From Sistotremastrum niveocremeum HHB9708 (taxonomy: Eukaryota; Basidiomycota; Agaricomycetes; Sistotremastrales; Sistotremastraceae), in assembly GCA_001630475.1 (NCBI GenBank), contig KV419464.1, forward strand, positions 1 through 64,000: DNA of 64,000 nucleotides, read 5' to 3'. Every line of letters starts with the position of its first letter. The stretch's first letter is position 1. The position numbers were made by a program, and so were the translations under genes. Positions 1 through 11,495 of the stretch are shown one piece after another. Below the pieces are notes generated by a model. The model had not been told where the DNA came from, made no database searches, and worked only from the letters and a program-made list of their open reading frames with translations.

Positions 1-72
1 CTAACCTAACCGCTAACCTAACCTAACCGCTAACCTAACCTAACCTAACCGCTAACCTAACCGCTAACCTAA
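1..72. repeat. Degenerate telomere-like array (CCTAA units with inserted GC)
   Basis: The first 72 bases are a run of 5-base TAACC units (TTAGG on the other strand) in groups of two to four, separated by GC dinucleotides. This is not the canonical CCCTAA array of most basidiomycetes. The C-rich strand reads 5'->3' into the window, which is the orientation expected at a left chromosome end. A short stretch in the opposite orientation, GGTTAGGGTTAG, follows at 92-103. The array may be the true telomere edge or a subtelomeric variant array. The window alone cannot decide, because no sequence lies further out. Confidence 0.75.
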
Positions 73-103
73 TGACCTGGTACAAAGTATAGGTTAGGGT
101 TAG

Positions 104-600
104 TGCTGGGATGGCCGAGAAGCAAGAGCTAAACGAGCTCTTTGTGGAGGTGGAAAGGAGGAGCATGTTATCCGGTGCAATTACAAGCATATAGTGTATG
201 GGACACACGGGCAATCAGGGGCCGCGAGGCAGAAACCGCTGGATTTCGCCAAAAGACATTCCAGACTGAAAAGATTGACATCACGGAAGGGCAGGTCTTC
301 TTGACGTGGCGAAGCAACGCAAGCGCATGGGATTGAGTGCCGGAGATGGCTCAATTCACGCGGCGCGAGATTGCACGGAAGGCCGCACCAATATGTTAGG
401 CGAGAACGACTGGCTTAGTTTGCGTGGGAGTTCGGGCGGGGTAGCTTGGCGCGAGCGAAATGGGTGTCGGAACAGTGGGACAACACGTGGGCGGGTGGGG
501 AGCGCAGAGACATAGAGGCATGGACAACGACGCCTGGAGTAGGTAGGCAAACTGCGAGAGAGCTGGAGAACAATGGATAAGGAGCGAGACGCCCAGGGAA
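104..600. other. Subtelomeric stretch without a recognisable gene
   Basis: Two short plus-strand open frames lie here (142-336 and 306-515). Neither has a recognisable domain, splice context or start. I see no gene I can support in this interval. Confidence 0.4.
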
Positions 601-1060
601 GGGCGACCATTGACGGAAACAGTGCGAAATAAGCAGAAACACGCCGAAACACAGCAAAACATGCCGACGCACAGGACGACACATATAGAGACATCGAGAA
701 CAGATTAAACACTGTGAAAGTCGACGAAAGATGCCAAAACAGAGCGATACACACAGCGATACATGCTGAAACAGGACAAGATGGGGCGAAACCTCGAGAA
801 CCCTGGGGCTACATGCAGAAACACGAACAAATAGGAGGAGAAGCGAGGAAAAGTGACGAAAGATCGGCGAAACCAGGCGAAACAGGGCGAAACCAGCCGA
901 CACAGAACGAAACACGAAGAACCTCGCGGACAGACGACGAAACACGCAGAAACACGCAGAAACACGCAGAAACATGACGAAACACGCAGAAACATGAAGA
1001 GACGTGAAGAGACATGACGAAACACGACGAAACACGAAGAGACGTGAAGGGACGCGGTCG
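601..1060. repeat. Subtelomeric array with a 10-bp period, T-poor plus strand
   Basis: About 45 consecutive degenerate 10-base units resemble GAAACACGCA, with variants ending GAC or GAA and a few GAGACGTGAA units. They are cleanest at 940-1045. The period holds across the whole block with only small drift of register. Because 10 is not a multiple of 3, a stop-free unit is open in every frame. This produces long minus-strand open frames rich in Phe, Val, Ser and Cys (for example 415-1215) with a 10-residue period. I treat those as by-products of the repeat, not as genes. Confidence 0.8.
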
Positions 1061-1528
1061 AAACGGGATACGAGGCTCGGCAGTGAGAGAGGTGAAATGG
1101 CAGGCTTGGGGAACTGCCTTAAACGGTAAAGAGCATACCTAAACTGGAAAGGAGAGATGGGAAATCTCATTCCAGGGAGGCACAAAAGCAGGCACAAGGG
1201 AGAAAAGGGGACCACATAAAGTGGCAGCGACGGAGACGCTCACCCAAGGGCGTCGCCCCCGGGACGCTAAGCGAGCAGAGACAGGGTAACAGGGTCTGGT
1301 CGCTGCTGCCAGTCGCTGCTCCCTGGCCGAAAACGGAGGTGATGTTGCTGAGGCTGTAGAGGGCCAGGGGGGAGGCCAAATCTCTTGAAAAGGGGTGCAA
1401 ATTGGAGGTGAGACTCTTGGGAACACACAGAGAAGGGAATGGAGTTGATATCTTGCAACGGGGATGCAGGATTAAGTGGACAAGCCATGGACCGAAGTTT
1501 TGATGTACAAAGTATATTGTAGATTGAT

Positions 1529-3587
1529 TTATATACATGATACTGTTACTAATTTCCTAGGCATTGCATGAGGAACTTCAGGAGCCCTACCACAGTGGTG
1601 ATAACTTGTTTTTATATAAAAAGCAGCACAAATAGAGTGGATCTCATGAATCTTTGGAAGCTCCACTTGTTCCTGCTCAAGAGGATAAGCCAATATTGGT
1701 GGGGAACTATGCCATCTGTGAAGTAAACTTCTGAAAGAATCTACAGCTTTCACATATGAATGCTGATCCTTGTCTGCAAGGCCTGGCTCCAAAGGGTTTT
1801 GAGCTGTGTTCAGGTGTAGTCCTCCAAGAGCCATATACACTGAGTGTAAAAATGTCTCATGACTTGCTTTCTCTTGGTATGTATAACCACCAATAGGTAC
1901 CATGATGTGATCAAGATGATCAAGTTCAAAGATGAAGTTCAAATGTATCAGCTCATGCAGTATCATTTGCATTGCTGATTGGACAAGAATGTCTCTTTTC
2001 TCCGCATTCTCCCAAACATGTGTCCCCATGAACTTGATGTCACCAAGAGAGCCCTTGAAATTCCAATCTGTGGCAACAAAAGGCCCAAGCTTCTTGCTCA
2101 TGGCATCATGAGCAAGTGCGGTCTTGGTTGAATTACTTTTGCTGATTTCTGATGATGCCCCAGACTGGGAGAGAAAGTCACGCCATTCCTGAGGCTTCAG
2201 AGCATTGATATGGTGTCCATTGGTCATCACATGGCCAAACCATGCTTCACGGAAACTGAGCCATTTCATCACATGAACATTCATTCTCTCATCAGCCAAA
2301 GCAAGGAACATGCGAGCCTGTGGTAATAAATATCCCAAGGGCTTTGTTACTAATGGATCTTCACATGGTTTTTGAGCAAAGGCATGCAATGCCCTTGTCC
2401 AAATTTCCAAGTCAGGAGGCATCAAATCGGACCTTGGTTCCTGGAACTTCAATGCATTCTGTGCATTGATTTTGGACAATTTTGGAGCACCCCTTGCATC
2501 TAGTGTAATGAATTAGTCTTGAATATAGAAAAGCCGTTCACAAAAACTTACATGGGGTGGGCCTTAATGGTTTTTTTGGCTTTGAATGCGGCATAGATAG
2601 AGTTCTTGACACTGTTTCCGGATGCAGACGACTCCATAGTTCGTTGTTGACATAATCACGAGAGAAGCGATAGCGACATGTGATGAACTCCGGATCGACC
2701 GTGCTTCCTTGATATATGATTGGATATGACCGTCGGACTTCCCCATCTAGCCATTCATCTGCCGAGAGGGTAGCGCAGGGATTGACTAGATCGACTATAG
2801 ACCGGCAGACGGAATCCTCTGCTATTTCGCTTCGAGGGCGAATATACCACACGGGAATGCCTGCGTCGCAAAGACGCTGGACAGTATGAGCAGTGTACGT
2901 AAAGACTCCAAGTAATTCCCGATTGGTTTGCGGGGGTTCCTCAAAACCGGACGATCGTACCACGCGCGCGGCATACACATCCATGTATAGATGAATACCC
3001 TGTAGCTCTAGCCAATATCTCTGGGCTTCCGTGACATGGCGCCACAGATCTCGACGGCTCATCGGAATATCGTGCAGGCGGGTGATGGTATGTTGAAGCG
3101 TCTGGAGAAGATAAACGCATGCCGATGTAAACCCTTGCTCTGTAGACTCTCGCGCTATCAATTCGCGAGTGATTTTCTCCATATGAGAGCCGCAGAGACG
3201 AAGTTGATCGCAGATGAGGCGACTGAGACGGAACATTGAGGGTGTATTAGCGTGAAGCAGAGGGGTGAGCCAAGATTCCGAAGGATCTTCGAACATCACA
3301 TCCGGAGCGGATGGATGGGCATCGTCAAAGTACACCACACCTCTACGACTCCGCGGAATACACATCAGATGCGGGAAGCCGCTGAGGTAAAGCTGAGGCC
3401 ATCGAGTGTGGTCGTCGATCCAATAGCGAGCATCTTGGCGCAGATGGACCTTTCGGGGGTATAGATGGGGATTGGGAATAAATGGCATGTTGGGGGAAGA
3501 GATACAGTTATCTTTATCGTACTCCGCGAATGAGTACACGTCGAATGCGCTGATGCTCGCATTGAGCGAAGCTCTCCAGAGTGACAT
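1529..3587 (-). CDS. Multicopy agaricomycete protein family, function unknown (two exons)
   Basis: Two exons, 3587-2552 and 2499-1529, join in frame across a 52-nt intron (2551-2500) with a perfect GTAAGT donor, a CTAAT branch sequence and a CACTAG acceptor, giving 668 residues. Landmarks fit a large family found in many copies in mushroom genomes: an N-terminal part with PRKVHLRQDARYW and PMSRRDLWR, a middle block GVFTYTAHTVQRLCDAGIPV followed by WYIRP, and a C-terminal part containing LGYLLP, WLSFREAW and EWRDFL. The assignment rests on recalled family pattern. No function is known for the family. The frame is intact, so the copy looks expressible, and its position is the closest gene to the chromosome end. 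HELIH in the second exon looks like a zinc-protease motif but lies where relatives have an unrelated E-L-x-E-L-N pattern. Confidence 0.75.
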
Positions 3588-4502
3588 AGAACCGAGAGGA
3601 GGAGTTGATGAACGAAGACGGAGAAGGTGAGGGTGTCGTATACGATCTCACTACACACGAAGTATAAGAGAGATGTCGCTCAGGTCGCTGGATTCACTCG
3701 TAGTGAATGCAGTAACAAGAGTAAGCCACCGAGCGTAGACTGAGCGCAAAGCAGAGAAGACGCGGGGTGGTGAATGGCGATAGCCTCTTATATGAGTACG
3801 TGCCCGAAATGTAGACTAGCAGAGGTTACTTACTGGATGCCGAGCTATACCCACAATATCGACGACTATCTCTGCTTCACTCCTCAAGCTCAAAACCGAT
3901 GAACCAGGCCGATGAACCAAGAAAGCTGCGCCGAAGAGTGATGTATCCGCTGTAATATCGGATTCCGTTCTCAAGCAGACTCGGACTGACGCTGATGATG
4001 CCGCTGGACAGCGCTGAGAACAGCGAGATAACCTGTGACGCAACGTCACGCCCTCGACGAGGGATTATCAGGTCGGATCGAAAGGTTATTCATTCAAATC
4101 ACTGTTACTGTACAGAAATTACCTCCTATATACCTCAGAATCCGCGAGTAAACAGATTGAGAAAGGAGCACGCGAACTAGACGCTAGCAACTTCGAATGG
4201 ATCGACGATCAGGAGGAGATATGAAAGAAGGAAGCGAAAGGAATGAGACAACGAGAGGTTGAACGAACGAAAAATCGACGCGAAAACAAGAAATGGATGA
4301 AATGCAGAACACATCTCAGCAGGAGAGAAAACGAAAGCGCAGTACGATCGGATTCCTCGACGTTGCGACCGAAGGTAGTCGATGGTTCCGGGCACAACAA
4401 AGATGTTCTGAAGGTAATCGGTAAGTATAACTGACAATGTCATATGATACGATAGGTGCGCACCTTTCGTTCCAACTCGCATCCTCGACACAACTATAGA
4501 TG

Positions 4503-4781
4503 TTACTCTAGTCGGTCCCGCCCAACGCTCTCGGACGAGATCTTCTTAGTTCGAGGGAGAAGATGTCGAGGATCCCGTTGAGAGAATGGTCCCGTGGACG
4601 AGTCGAAAGATTCGGGATGCACGGTGAAGCTGACACCTCGACGAAGAAGACGATCGACCTCGCAACGGGATCCTCGATATTCAATCACTTCACGCTCCTG
4701 CGGAGGCACTGGCCGCGCTAGAGGGACATCTTTCTCTTCATCATCCGAGTCCCTGTGAATCCAGACGGACTGCCAATCCAC
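4503..4781 (-). other. Possible orphan exon, 92 codons
   Basis: An open frame of 92 codons without an ATG, preceded on the minus strand by a GATAG that could be a splice acceptor. The composition (acidic and basic, DSDDEEKD near the start, then REVIEYRGSRCEVDRLL) is more protein-like than the neighbouring shadow frames. I do not recognise a domain and found no convincing partner exons. Confidence 0.2.
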
Positions 4782-6190
4782 TATCAGCTCTCCATGACTT
4801 CTCCGTCCCGAGGCCGTCTTCTCCGAGCTCCCGGAAGTCCATCATTCGGAGGGGTTGAGACGAGTGATACACGTCTATTTGTGATGGGTAGAGATGAAGA
4901 GCGGAAAGAGCCCGCGAGAGTGTTATAAGGAGGGAGAAAGGGTCATAGCACGATATTAGATACCTGCTTATCTCTCAGTCGAATGTCTCGAACTTGACCA
5001 ACGAATGGACGTACGAATTATCCCAGCTCAGACACGAATCTCCTTTATGCTTGATGCCGTCCATCCCCTCCCTCCGGTACGACATTTCCGACGTCTCAAG
5101 GATCCTCCATACGAAGTCACGAGACTCCCTTCCATCGTCTGCAGTGAAAGGAACATCGGTCGTGTTGCCGATGGTCCGTCGAATACTCTAGCTATCAAAT
5201 CTCTGTCAGATTATAGATCAAGCTACGATTATGAGTAGGACGTACCGTAGACGGCCGCTCCACTTCATTCCATGATGTCCGAGAAGAGGGTATTCATCAT
5301 CGAGTGCTCAGTTATTCGCGGGAATTTGTCGTCGAGGAGGCGAATAAACTCCCTCTAGCAGATAGCATCTCCGCAGCGATATTGTAGCCTCAAGTGAGGT
5401 AGAGTCTTGGAGGAGCGATGCAAGAGCGTAGCATAGCTAAAGCTCGCAGTCGAATGAAGATGAAGTCGAGCAGAGCGTAACTACGCTACGACGATGGTCC
5501 CCAGGTTTGATAGAATATTCATTTGACATGGAAAGATATTCCCACTCATCCGTATCATCGGAGAGCCACAGTGTCGTCGTAGATCAAATAGCCATGTACG
5601 CTTTCGTCGTCGCCATACATGTCCGAGCGTTGGGGAAGCCAGGCGCTTGATTCGGAGGGCAAGTCTCGGAATCGGCGTCCGGAGCTTCCCAGCGAAGAAC
5701 GACGCTACGTCTTTCACTTTCGGGCACTTCTTATCTACTTTCTTTCACTTTCGGGGTGCTATCGTATATAATAGACCTCCATCCGCCTTCCACAATTTTT
5801 TCCTAAATTTCAACGCTCTGTAGTCGGCCAAGGGGAATATTTCAGCTTCTGTTATCCAGGATTCGTCGGCGACTCTCGAAAAACCACGTCCGAGTCAAGG
5901 AGCTCATGCATCGGAGAATATAGTAGATCATATTGATATTTGTGCAATGCAATCAAGAGCCGTCAAAGGAATCTTTTGAACGCAAAGAATAAAGCGGAGG
6001 TTTCAACCCGGCAGCGCGGCATCGTAGGCATGAATACTCAGTAACAGAGCAGATCACGATTCCTCCCGGAAGTCTCGAACGTAGCCATTATGAGAAGAGA
6101 ATAGACGGTCCTTTCTGCGAGGCGATATATGAGCTCCAGTTCAAGCATGACACAGATATCGAATAAATCCGATGAGAAGAGAAGCGCTGA

Positions 6191-6487
6191 TTAGCCTACC
6201 TTTTCGAATATCCAGTAACGCTCGACATCGCAGTGTAGTCTTCCCATATAATGCAGTAATACCAACCAAGTCATCTTGTCGGCAGGAAAAGAGCTCGATT
6301 GACAAATCATGATTCGCTCCCGAACGTACAGTAATTCCTGAATTTCGTCCGCACAACTAACGACAAGCTGGGTTCGGAATCCATCTAGAAAGGGTTGACA
6401 GGATAAGTTGACAGTTGTTCCATCAGCAGGAATGCAGCTCTTCATGTGCTCCTGTACATTTTCGACGCGCTCTTTGAGCGGCGTCAT
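6191..6487 (-). other. Possible first exon of an unknown gene
   Basis: An ATG-started frame at 6487 gives 98 codons of balanced composition (MTPLKERVENVQEHMKSC at the start) and runs to a possible donor in AAGGTAGGC near 6199. A possible continuation starting MLELELIYRL lies downstream around 6040-6150, but I could not find a clean acceptor that links them. No domain is recognised. It could be a small lineage-specific gene or chance. Confidence 0.22.
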
Positions 6488-6980
6488 AGAGGTCCAGCAA
6501 AAGCAAAAATAACAATCCCAGTAGAAAAATCAGTAGAAAAGATGATTCTCAATTGGCATGTGACGAATTATTGCATCGCATAGTGGGAATATTTGCGTTG
6601 GTTTTTCCCGTTCTCTCAACGACGACGTCTGATCTCGATTGCTGGATCTGGGATGGACGACAGGGAAAAATGACGGAAGGCCGATCGGAGTTTCAATAGC
6701 GTGACAGGCGCGCATGGTTCGGGCGCGCCGTGTTCACCTGGAAACACGCTCATACCAGGCACGATCGTAGGCTCTTGTCTCACTCCACATCTGTCTCTCG
6801 TCGGCGTCGTCAAAAGATCGTTCGACATCGTTCAACCTGCGTAACTCGTTCTAGTCCTCGTCCGATCGACTGTGAAACCGTGAGAATTTGGGTTGAAGGT
6901 TTTTCGCGTTACTGACGCTGCCTCTTACCATCATGGACAGGTCAAATCGCGTCTGATTTCGTACCCAAGCTTCCGTGATC

Positions 6981-8336
6981 ATGGAGAAGTACGCGAAAAT
7001 TGAGAAAGTTGGCGAAGGTATGGAGATCGTATGCGCAGCCCGTGAAGATCTGACTCACCGTACGATGATGTCGCCAGGAACATATGGTGTCGTCTACAAA
7101 GCCAGAGATACTACGAACGGGAATATTGTGGCATTGAAGAAAATTCGATTAGAAGCAGAGGATGAAGGGGTTCCTAGTACTGCGATTAGGGAGATCAGTT
7201 TGCTGAAGGAGCTCAATGACGAGCATATCGTTCGGTGCGTGGCATTCCCGTCGCTATTTCTTTCTCCTCTAATTTAACATTCACTCCTCACTCTTATTGA
7301 TGTGTTCAGTCTTCTTGAGATCGTTCATGCCGATCAGAAGCTCTATCTCGTCTTCGAGTTCCTCGATATGGATCTTAAACGATACATGGATAATGGCACG
7401 AAAGAGGGCAAACCCATCACCCCCGAGATTACCAAGGCGCGTTCGCATCTCAGCCACCAGCTCCTTTATTCACATGCCCTCCAGAAATTTACGTACCAGC
7501 TCATCAAGGGTCTCTTGTATTGCCATGCTCACCGCATTCTTCATCGCGACCTCAAGCCTCAGAATCTTCTCATCGATTCGTCAGAAAATCTCAAATTAGC
7601 GGATTTCGGTCTTGCGAGAGCTTTTGGCATTCCCCTTCGGACATACACTCACGAGGCACGTCTCGCTTGCTTGTTTGATCGCCGGCTTCTCACGCTTTGA
7701 CGTGTTCCTGAAGGTTGTAACACTCTGGTACCGATCACCTGAAGTGCTTCTCGGATCGCGACATTACAGCACCGCGATCGATATGTGGAGTGTCGGGTAT
7801 GTTATCTTTTTCGACGCGATTCGGGTTATCTGACTTTACGTCTCACAGATGTATATTTGCGGAAATGATCTTGAAAGGTCAACCTCTATTCCCGGGCGAT
7901 TCTGAGATCGATCAAATCTTCAAGATCTTCCGGTGCGGGACTCCATGTACACTAGTGCCGACAAATCGACTGATCCATATATTGCAGCGTGCTTGGTACC
8001 CCAAGTGAAGCAACGTGGCCTGGCGTCACCCAGTTGCCGGACTACAAGACGACATTCCCTCATTGGAATGGGGTTGATCTTGGAACTGCTGTCCCCAAGC
8101 TCGACGCAGCGGGAGCAGATCTGCTCGAGGTAACACACAATATATCAATTCTCATGTCCAAGCTGACGATTGTATCTCAGCGCATCTTGGTCTATGACAC
8201 CGCTCAACGTCTATCCGGTGAGTATTCGCTTCCTTTGAAGCCTCTTCCTTATCGTTTGACGCGTCGCTATATAGCCAAACGAGCACTAGACCATCCCTAC
8301 TTTGCCGAATACAAGGCGAAATCAATGACGTCATAA
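6981..8336 (+). CDS. cdk1: Cyclin-dependent kinase 1 (Cdc28/Cdc2)
   Basis: The catalytic subunit that drives the G1/S and G2/M transitions with cyclin partners. Nine exons give 299 residues: 6981-7017, 7078-7234, 7310-7436, 7485-7655, 7714-7796, 7849-7932, 7988-8129, 8181-8217 and 8275-8336. Visible landmarks are the glycine loop GEGTYG with the inhibitory pair T14 and Y15 (split by intron 1), the cyclin-binding helix PSTAIRE, the catalytic loop HRDLKPQN, the DFG loop, the T-loop [10 protein letters not shown], and RSPEVLLG, where most relatives have RAPE. Introns 3 (7437-7484) and 4 (7656-7713) start with GC rather than GT (GCGCGT and GCACGT). Intron 3 is 48 nt, stop-free and a multiple of three, so its retention would add 16 residues before KFTYQL. 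Both assignments follow from the strong conservation of the flanking kinase sequence. Confidence 0.96.
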
Positions 8337-9750
8337 TCTGCTTCTTCGCTTCCCGTCAATCCCTGCTGTGCTCGAGTTCCCTTGAATGTTTCCTTTTTTG
8401 TTCTATTGCTTGGTCTACGTCGCATCCCAACCAATGTCAGTATCAGTATCAGCATTTCGTCGCGTTTCTCTTTTTGATTCGTGCATCGCTTGTCTCGGCC
8501 GTGTACTATCTTTTTGTACAAGTCCCTCCTATAAATCAAAGTCTACCGAGGCCGTATTTCTGAGACTCCGGGTCTCACTCTATGACTTCACGAGGCTTCA
8601 TCATCTCCAAAAGAACACGAATCACCCGACTTCTCCGACAGTGTCATGATTCAACTGGACATACATGTTCGACGAGACCTGAGGCGTATTTTATTCCCGC
8701 GGGTAGCATTCATGGATCAGAGTCTTAGATATTCAAGGAACACGTAATATACGCGAAGGGTTCCGTTCATCGAGTCTATATACGATGTCGAGTTAACTTA
8801 TAGCAGTTAGCAATCCTCGCCTTCTCCACAATCAAGTGACACGTCATCGACCATATGCAGCATCCAAGCGTTCCTCATCGCTCGAGGTCGTCTCGTGGGT
8901 CCAAGTCATGTGGGAGCGTTACTCCATACGAGATGCAGGGAGTATGCACGAGCTCTTTTGTCCTCGTCCGACCCTTTGGGGAGTTGCTAGCGAGGGTTCA
9001 GACCCATATAAAATATCAGTCAGTCTTGCTCGCGAGGTCGATCAGGCTTAGGTGTTCCACAGAACTAGAAGAATGAGAAAAATCCTCTTCGGATCCCCAG
9101 ATTCCTTGAGTGAATACAAAACAGAGCATTACAGTAGTTCGTGTCCGGTGAATGAATCGCCACCATTCAAGGCCATGTTTGGACGTATTTGGCTCCAACT
9201 CCTGAAAGCGCTATGAAGCTCTCGTAAATGGTCCTATTCATGGGGACGTACGGCTAGCTGGCGCAGAAATATTAACTGAACGTCGCGCTCACTTTCCTTG
9301 CTGAATAGTCCGCCCATCCCTTCTGTCACGTTTACTGTCAATTTGTGGTTCCGATGCCATCAAACTTGTCCTCGTGCATCGGCCTCCGACGAATGGCCGA
9401 TTGCCTCTGAATGTCCATCGAGCATCTTCAACATGGCCGATCCTTCTGACGCGCGCGGACCACACAGCTCGTCTATCAGTCTCAGTTCCGATGCATTATA
9501 GTTCCCCGATGACTCAATCTTTGACCGGCCATGAACCGTATTGATGAAGTGACATAAACTCAGCAAGGCTTGGCAGACAGTACTCTGTCGATGCACAATA
9601 TATCTCTGAATAGTTCAAGCACGTCTACATCTCAACTGCTACAGCGCACCAACGGATACATGGGCCCACGCGGTATCTGTAGGGTCTTCGATCATTCTCG
9701 CTTCTGGGCACTGTTATCGTCCAAGAACCGCCTCGCCAACGTTGGAGCTG
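8337..9750. other. Intergenic stretch between CDK1 and the GH5 gene
   Basis: This contains the 3' flank of CDK1 and the upstream region of the GH5 gene. Short open frames on both strands lack domains or splice context. I see no RNA gene, repeat or mobile element here. Confidence 0.5.
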
Positions 9751-9758
9751 TATAAATA
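9751..9758 (+). promoter_or_regulatory. TATA box of the GH5 gene
   Basis: TATAAATA lies 47 bases upstream of the GH5 start codon, a spacing that puts transcription start close to 9781 and leaves a very short leader. A strong TATA box fits a highly inducible secreted enzyme gene. Confidence 0.6.
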
Positions 9759-9797
9759 GAGACCTCTAGCTTTCTATCTGCATCCTTCAAGGTACCG

Positions 9798-11495
9798 ATG
9801 CTCGCTCGATTCTTTGCTCTCCTATGCGTTGCTTTGTCGGTCGTCGCCAGCCCCACAGCACGAGCGACTCCGAAATCTTTTGCTGGGGCTAATCTTTATT
9901 ACGCGGCCGGACTTTCCACGAGCGAACAAAATACTCTGTTCTCCGCCATGAAAAGTGGTAGGTTTGATTCATTCATAATACTTGTATATTGGTCTAGCTG
10001 ACTGTACCTGAAAAGCGAATATGAAGGTCCTTAGGGTTTGGCTCGATGGACAGTCGACTGCTACGACCAAGGGTACAACGATCACCAGTTATAACGATTT
10101 GGAACCCAACACCGTCGGAACATACGATGACACCGTGCTCAACCTCCTGGACGCTGTGATGGTGAATGCTCATAGTTACGGGATTAAGTTGTTGATCAGC
10201 ATGCATTCTTGGAGTACCCCTTTTTATTACTTTAGAATTTCTCAGAACTGACATCCAGTCCCAGATGCACTGTCTCGCCCCGACATTTACGGGCAATGGT
10301 ATGGCACAGGATATTTCTACGAACAGTCAGTCAAATCTCGTACTCGCATCGTCGATATCCATGATTACATTGTCAAATCAGAACTCAGCCACAGCAATAC
10401 TTCGATAACCGTCTTCGACATATTCTCAATCACGTACATACGACCCTCAATAAACCTTGGCATCAACTCTCCCAATATATTTTTGCTTTTGAGGTATAGA
10501 ATATCACTCGCATTCCTTGAACCGAGACTCACTCATGATTTTCAGGCTGAAAATGAGGCGATGATCGGCAAGGTATATGGGAAGTTGGTCCCTCGTGAAC
10601 GATTTCTGACCATATCAAGGGCTCGGATTATATTGCTGCTCATCGACAATGGTACGTCGAACGAACTCCGATATTCATATAATCTTAACAAGAGAAATTA
10701 AAGGCAATGCGACCGTGCGACGACCATCAAAAGCGTCCTCGGATCCAATAGCGGAGTAGGTTTTAAATTGACTGAAGGTATTTCTCTGACTAATTTCGTA
10801 TAGATCCTCGTCGTTACTGGAGGCGAAAGCTGGCTGGTAGGATAATGCTCCATTTCGTGACTCATTCAAAGCTCACTTCGTCGACAATAGTCAGAGTCCG
10901 TCCAACCTAACTGGTTCAGCTGTGCCGCAATAGACGTGATCTCCATCCATGCGTACGGGAACGGCGATCTCGTTCAATCAGCCATCACGGTTTGTCAAAG
11001 TCTCTCGAAAGATGTCCGAAACTGACGCATGTCCCAAAGCCATACGTCCAACAAGCTCAGAATGCGGGCAAGAAACTACTTTTCGAAGAATGGTAGGCCC
11101 TATTCACGTCCGATCAGTGACTTCCACACTGAAGATCACTGATGATAATTTAGGGGAGCTTGCTATTTCAACACCGCGAACAACAATTGTCCCAGCGGAA
11201 CAGCCTTGTCAACAAGCGCTCGCAATAGCAACATACAATCTTTCGCAAGTGCAATCACAGGCGCAGGCGTGCCTTGGCTATACTGGCAAGTTCTTCCGAA
11301 CGCTGACCCTCATGTGCGTATTGCTAAGTCTCGACTCACGTCTCTGGGGTACGCATTAGTTTGCTAACAATGCTCTAGTATGGAAGCGATTATGAAATTG
11401 GAGTAACTGATCCATCCTGGAGCGCGCTGAAGTCCGCAGCTCAGACTGCCGCAACTTCTAACGCAGCGTTCGATTTCTCTGCGTACTTGCTGTGA
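9798..11495 (+). CDS. Secreted glycoside hydrolase family 5 (endo-mannanase-like)
   Basis: Twelve exons give 369 residues: 9798-9957, 10016-10213, 10259-10325, 10382-10493, 10546-10572, 10620-10651, 10704-10755, 10804-10836, 10891-10989, 11040-11092, 11154-11313 and 11379-11495. A signal peptide (about 23 residues ending near ARA) precedes the catalytic TIM barrel. Family landmarks are MKVLRVWLDGQS, KLLISMHSW, the acid/base Glu in FAFEAENEAM, GILVVTGGESW, DVISIHAYGNGDL and the nucleophile region KKLLFEEWG. Basidiomycete relatives are annotated as mannan endo-1,4-beta-mannosidase-like, so it probably acts on plant-wall mannan outside the cell. Substrate specificity within GH5 cannot be read from sequence. 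Exons 5, 6 and 8 are only 27, 32 and 33 nt. All phases sum correctly and no stop interrupts the model. Confidence 0.9.

Larger units (their letters stand above)
3588..6980. other. Gene-poor stretch with a few possible exon fragments
   Basis: Between the subtelomeric family gene and CDK1 there are only short open frames with no recognisable domains. Two have somewhat protein-like composition and are listed separately (4503-4781 and 6191-6487, both minus). I see no terminal repeats, no target duplications and no RNA gene here. Confidence 0.4.

Noticed and set aside
415-1215. A 266-codon minus-strand open frame rich in Phe, Val, Ser and Cys
   Set aside because: It is produced by the 10-bp periodic array, which leaves all three minus frames open. 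Parallel frames in the other registers have the same repetitive composition.
1900-2000. HELIH in the subtelomeric family gene as a zinc-metalloprotease active site
   Set aside because: Relatives of this family carry an unrelated E-L-x-E-L-N pattern at this place, and no third zinc ligand or protease context is visible.
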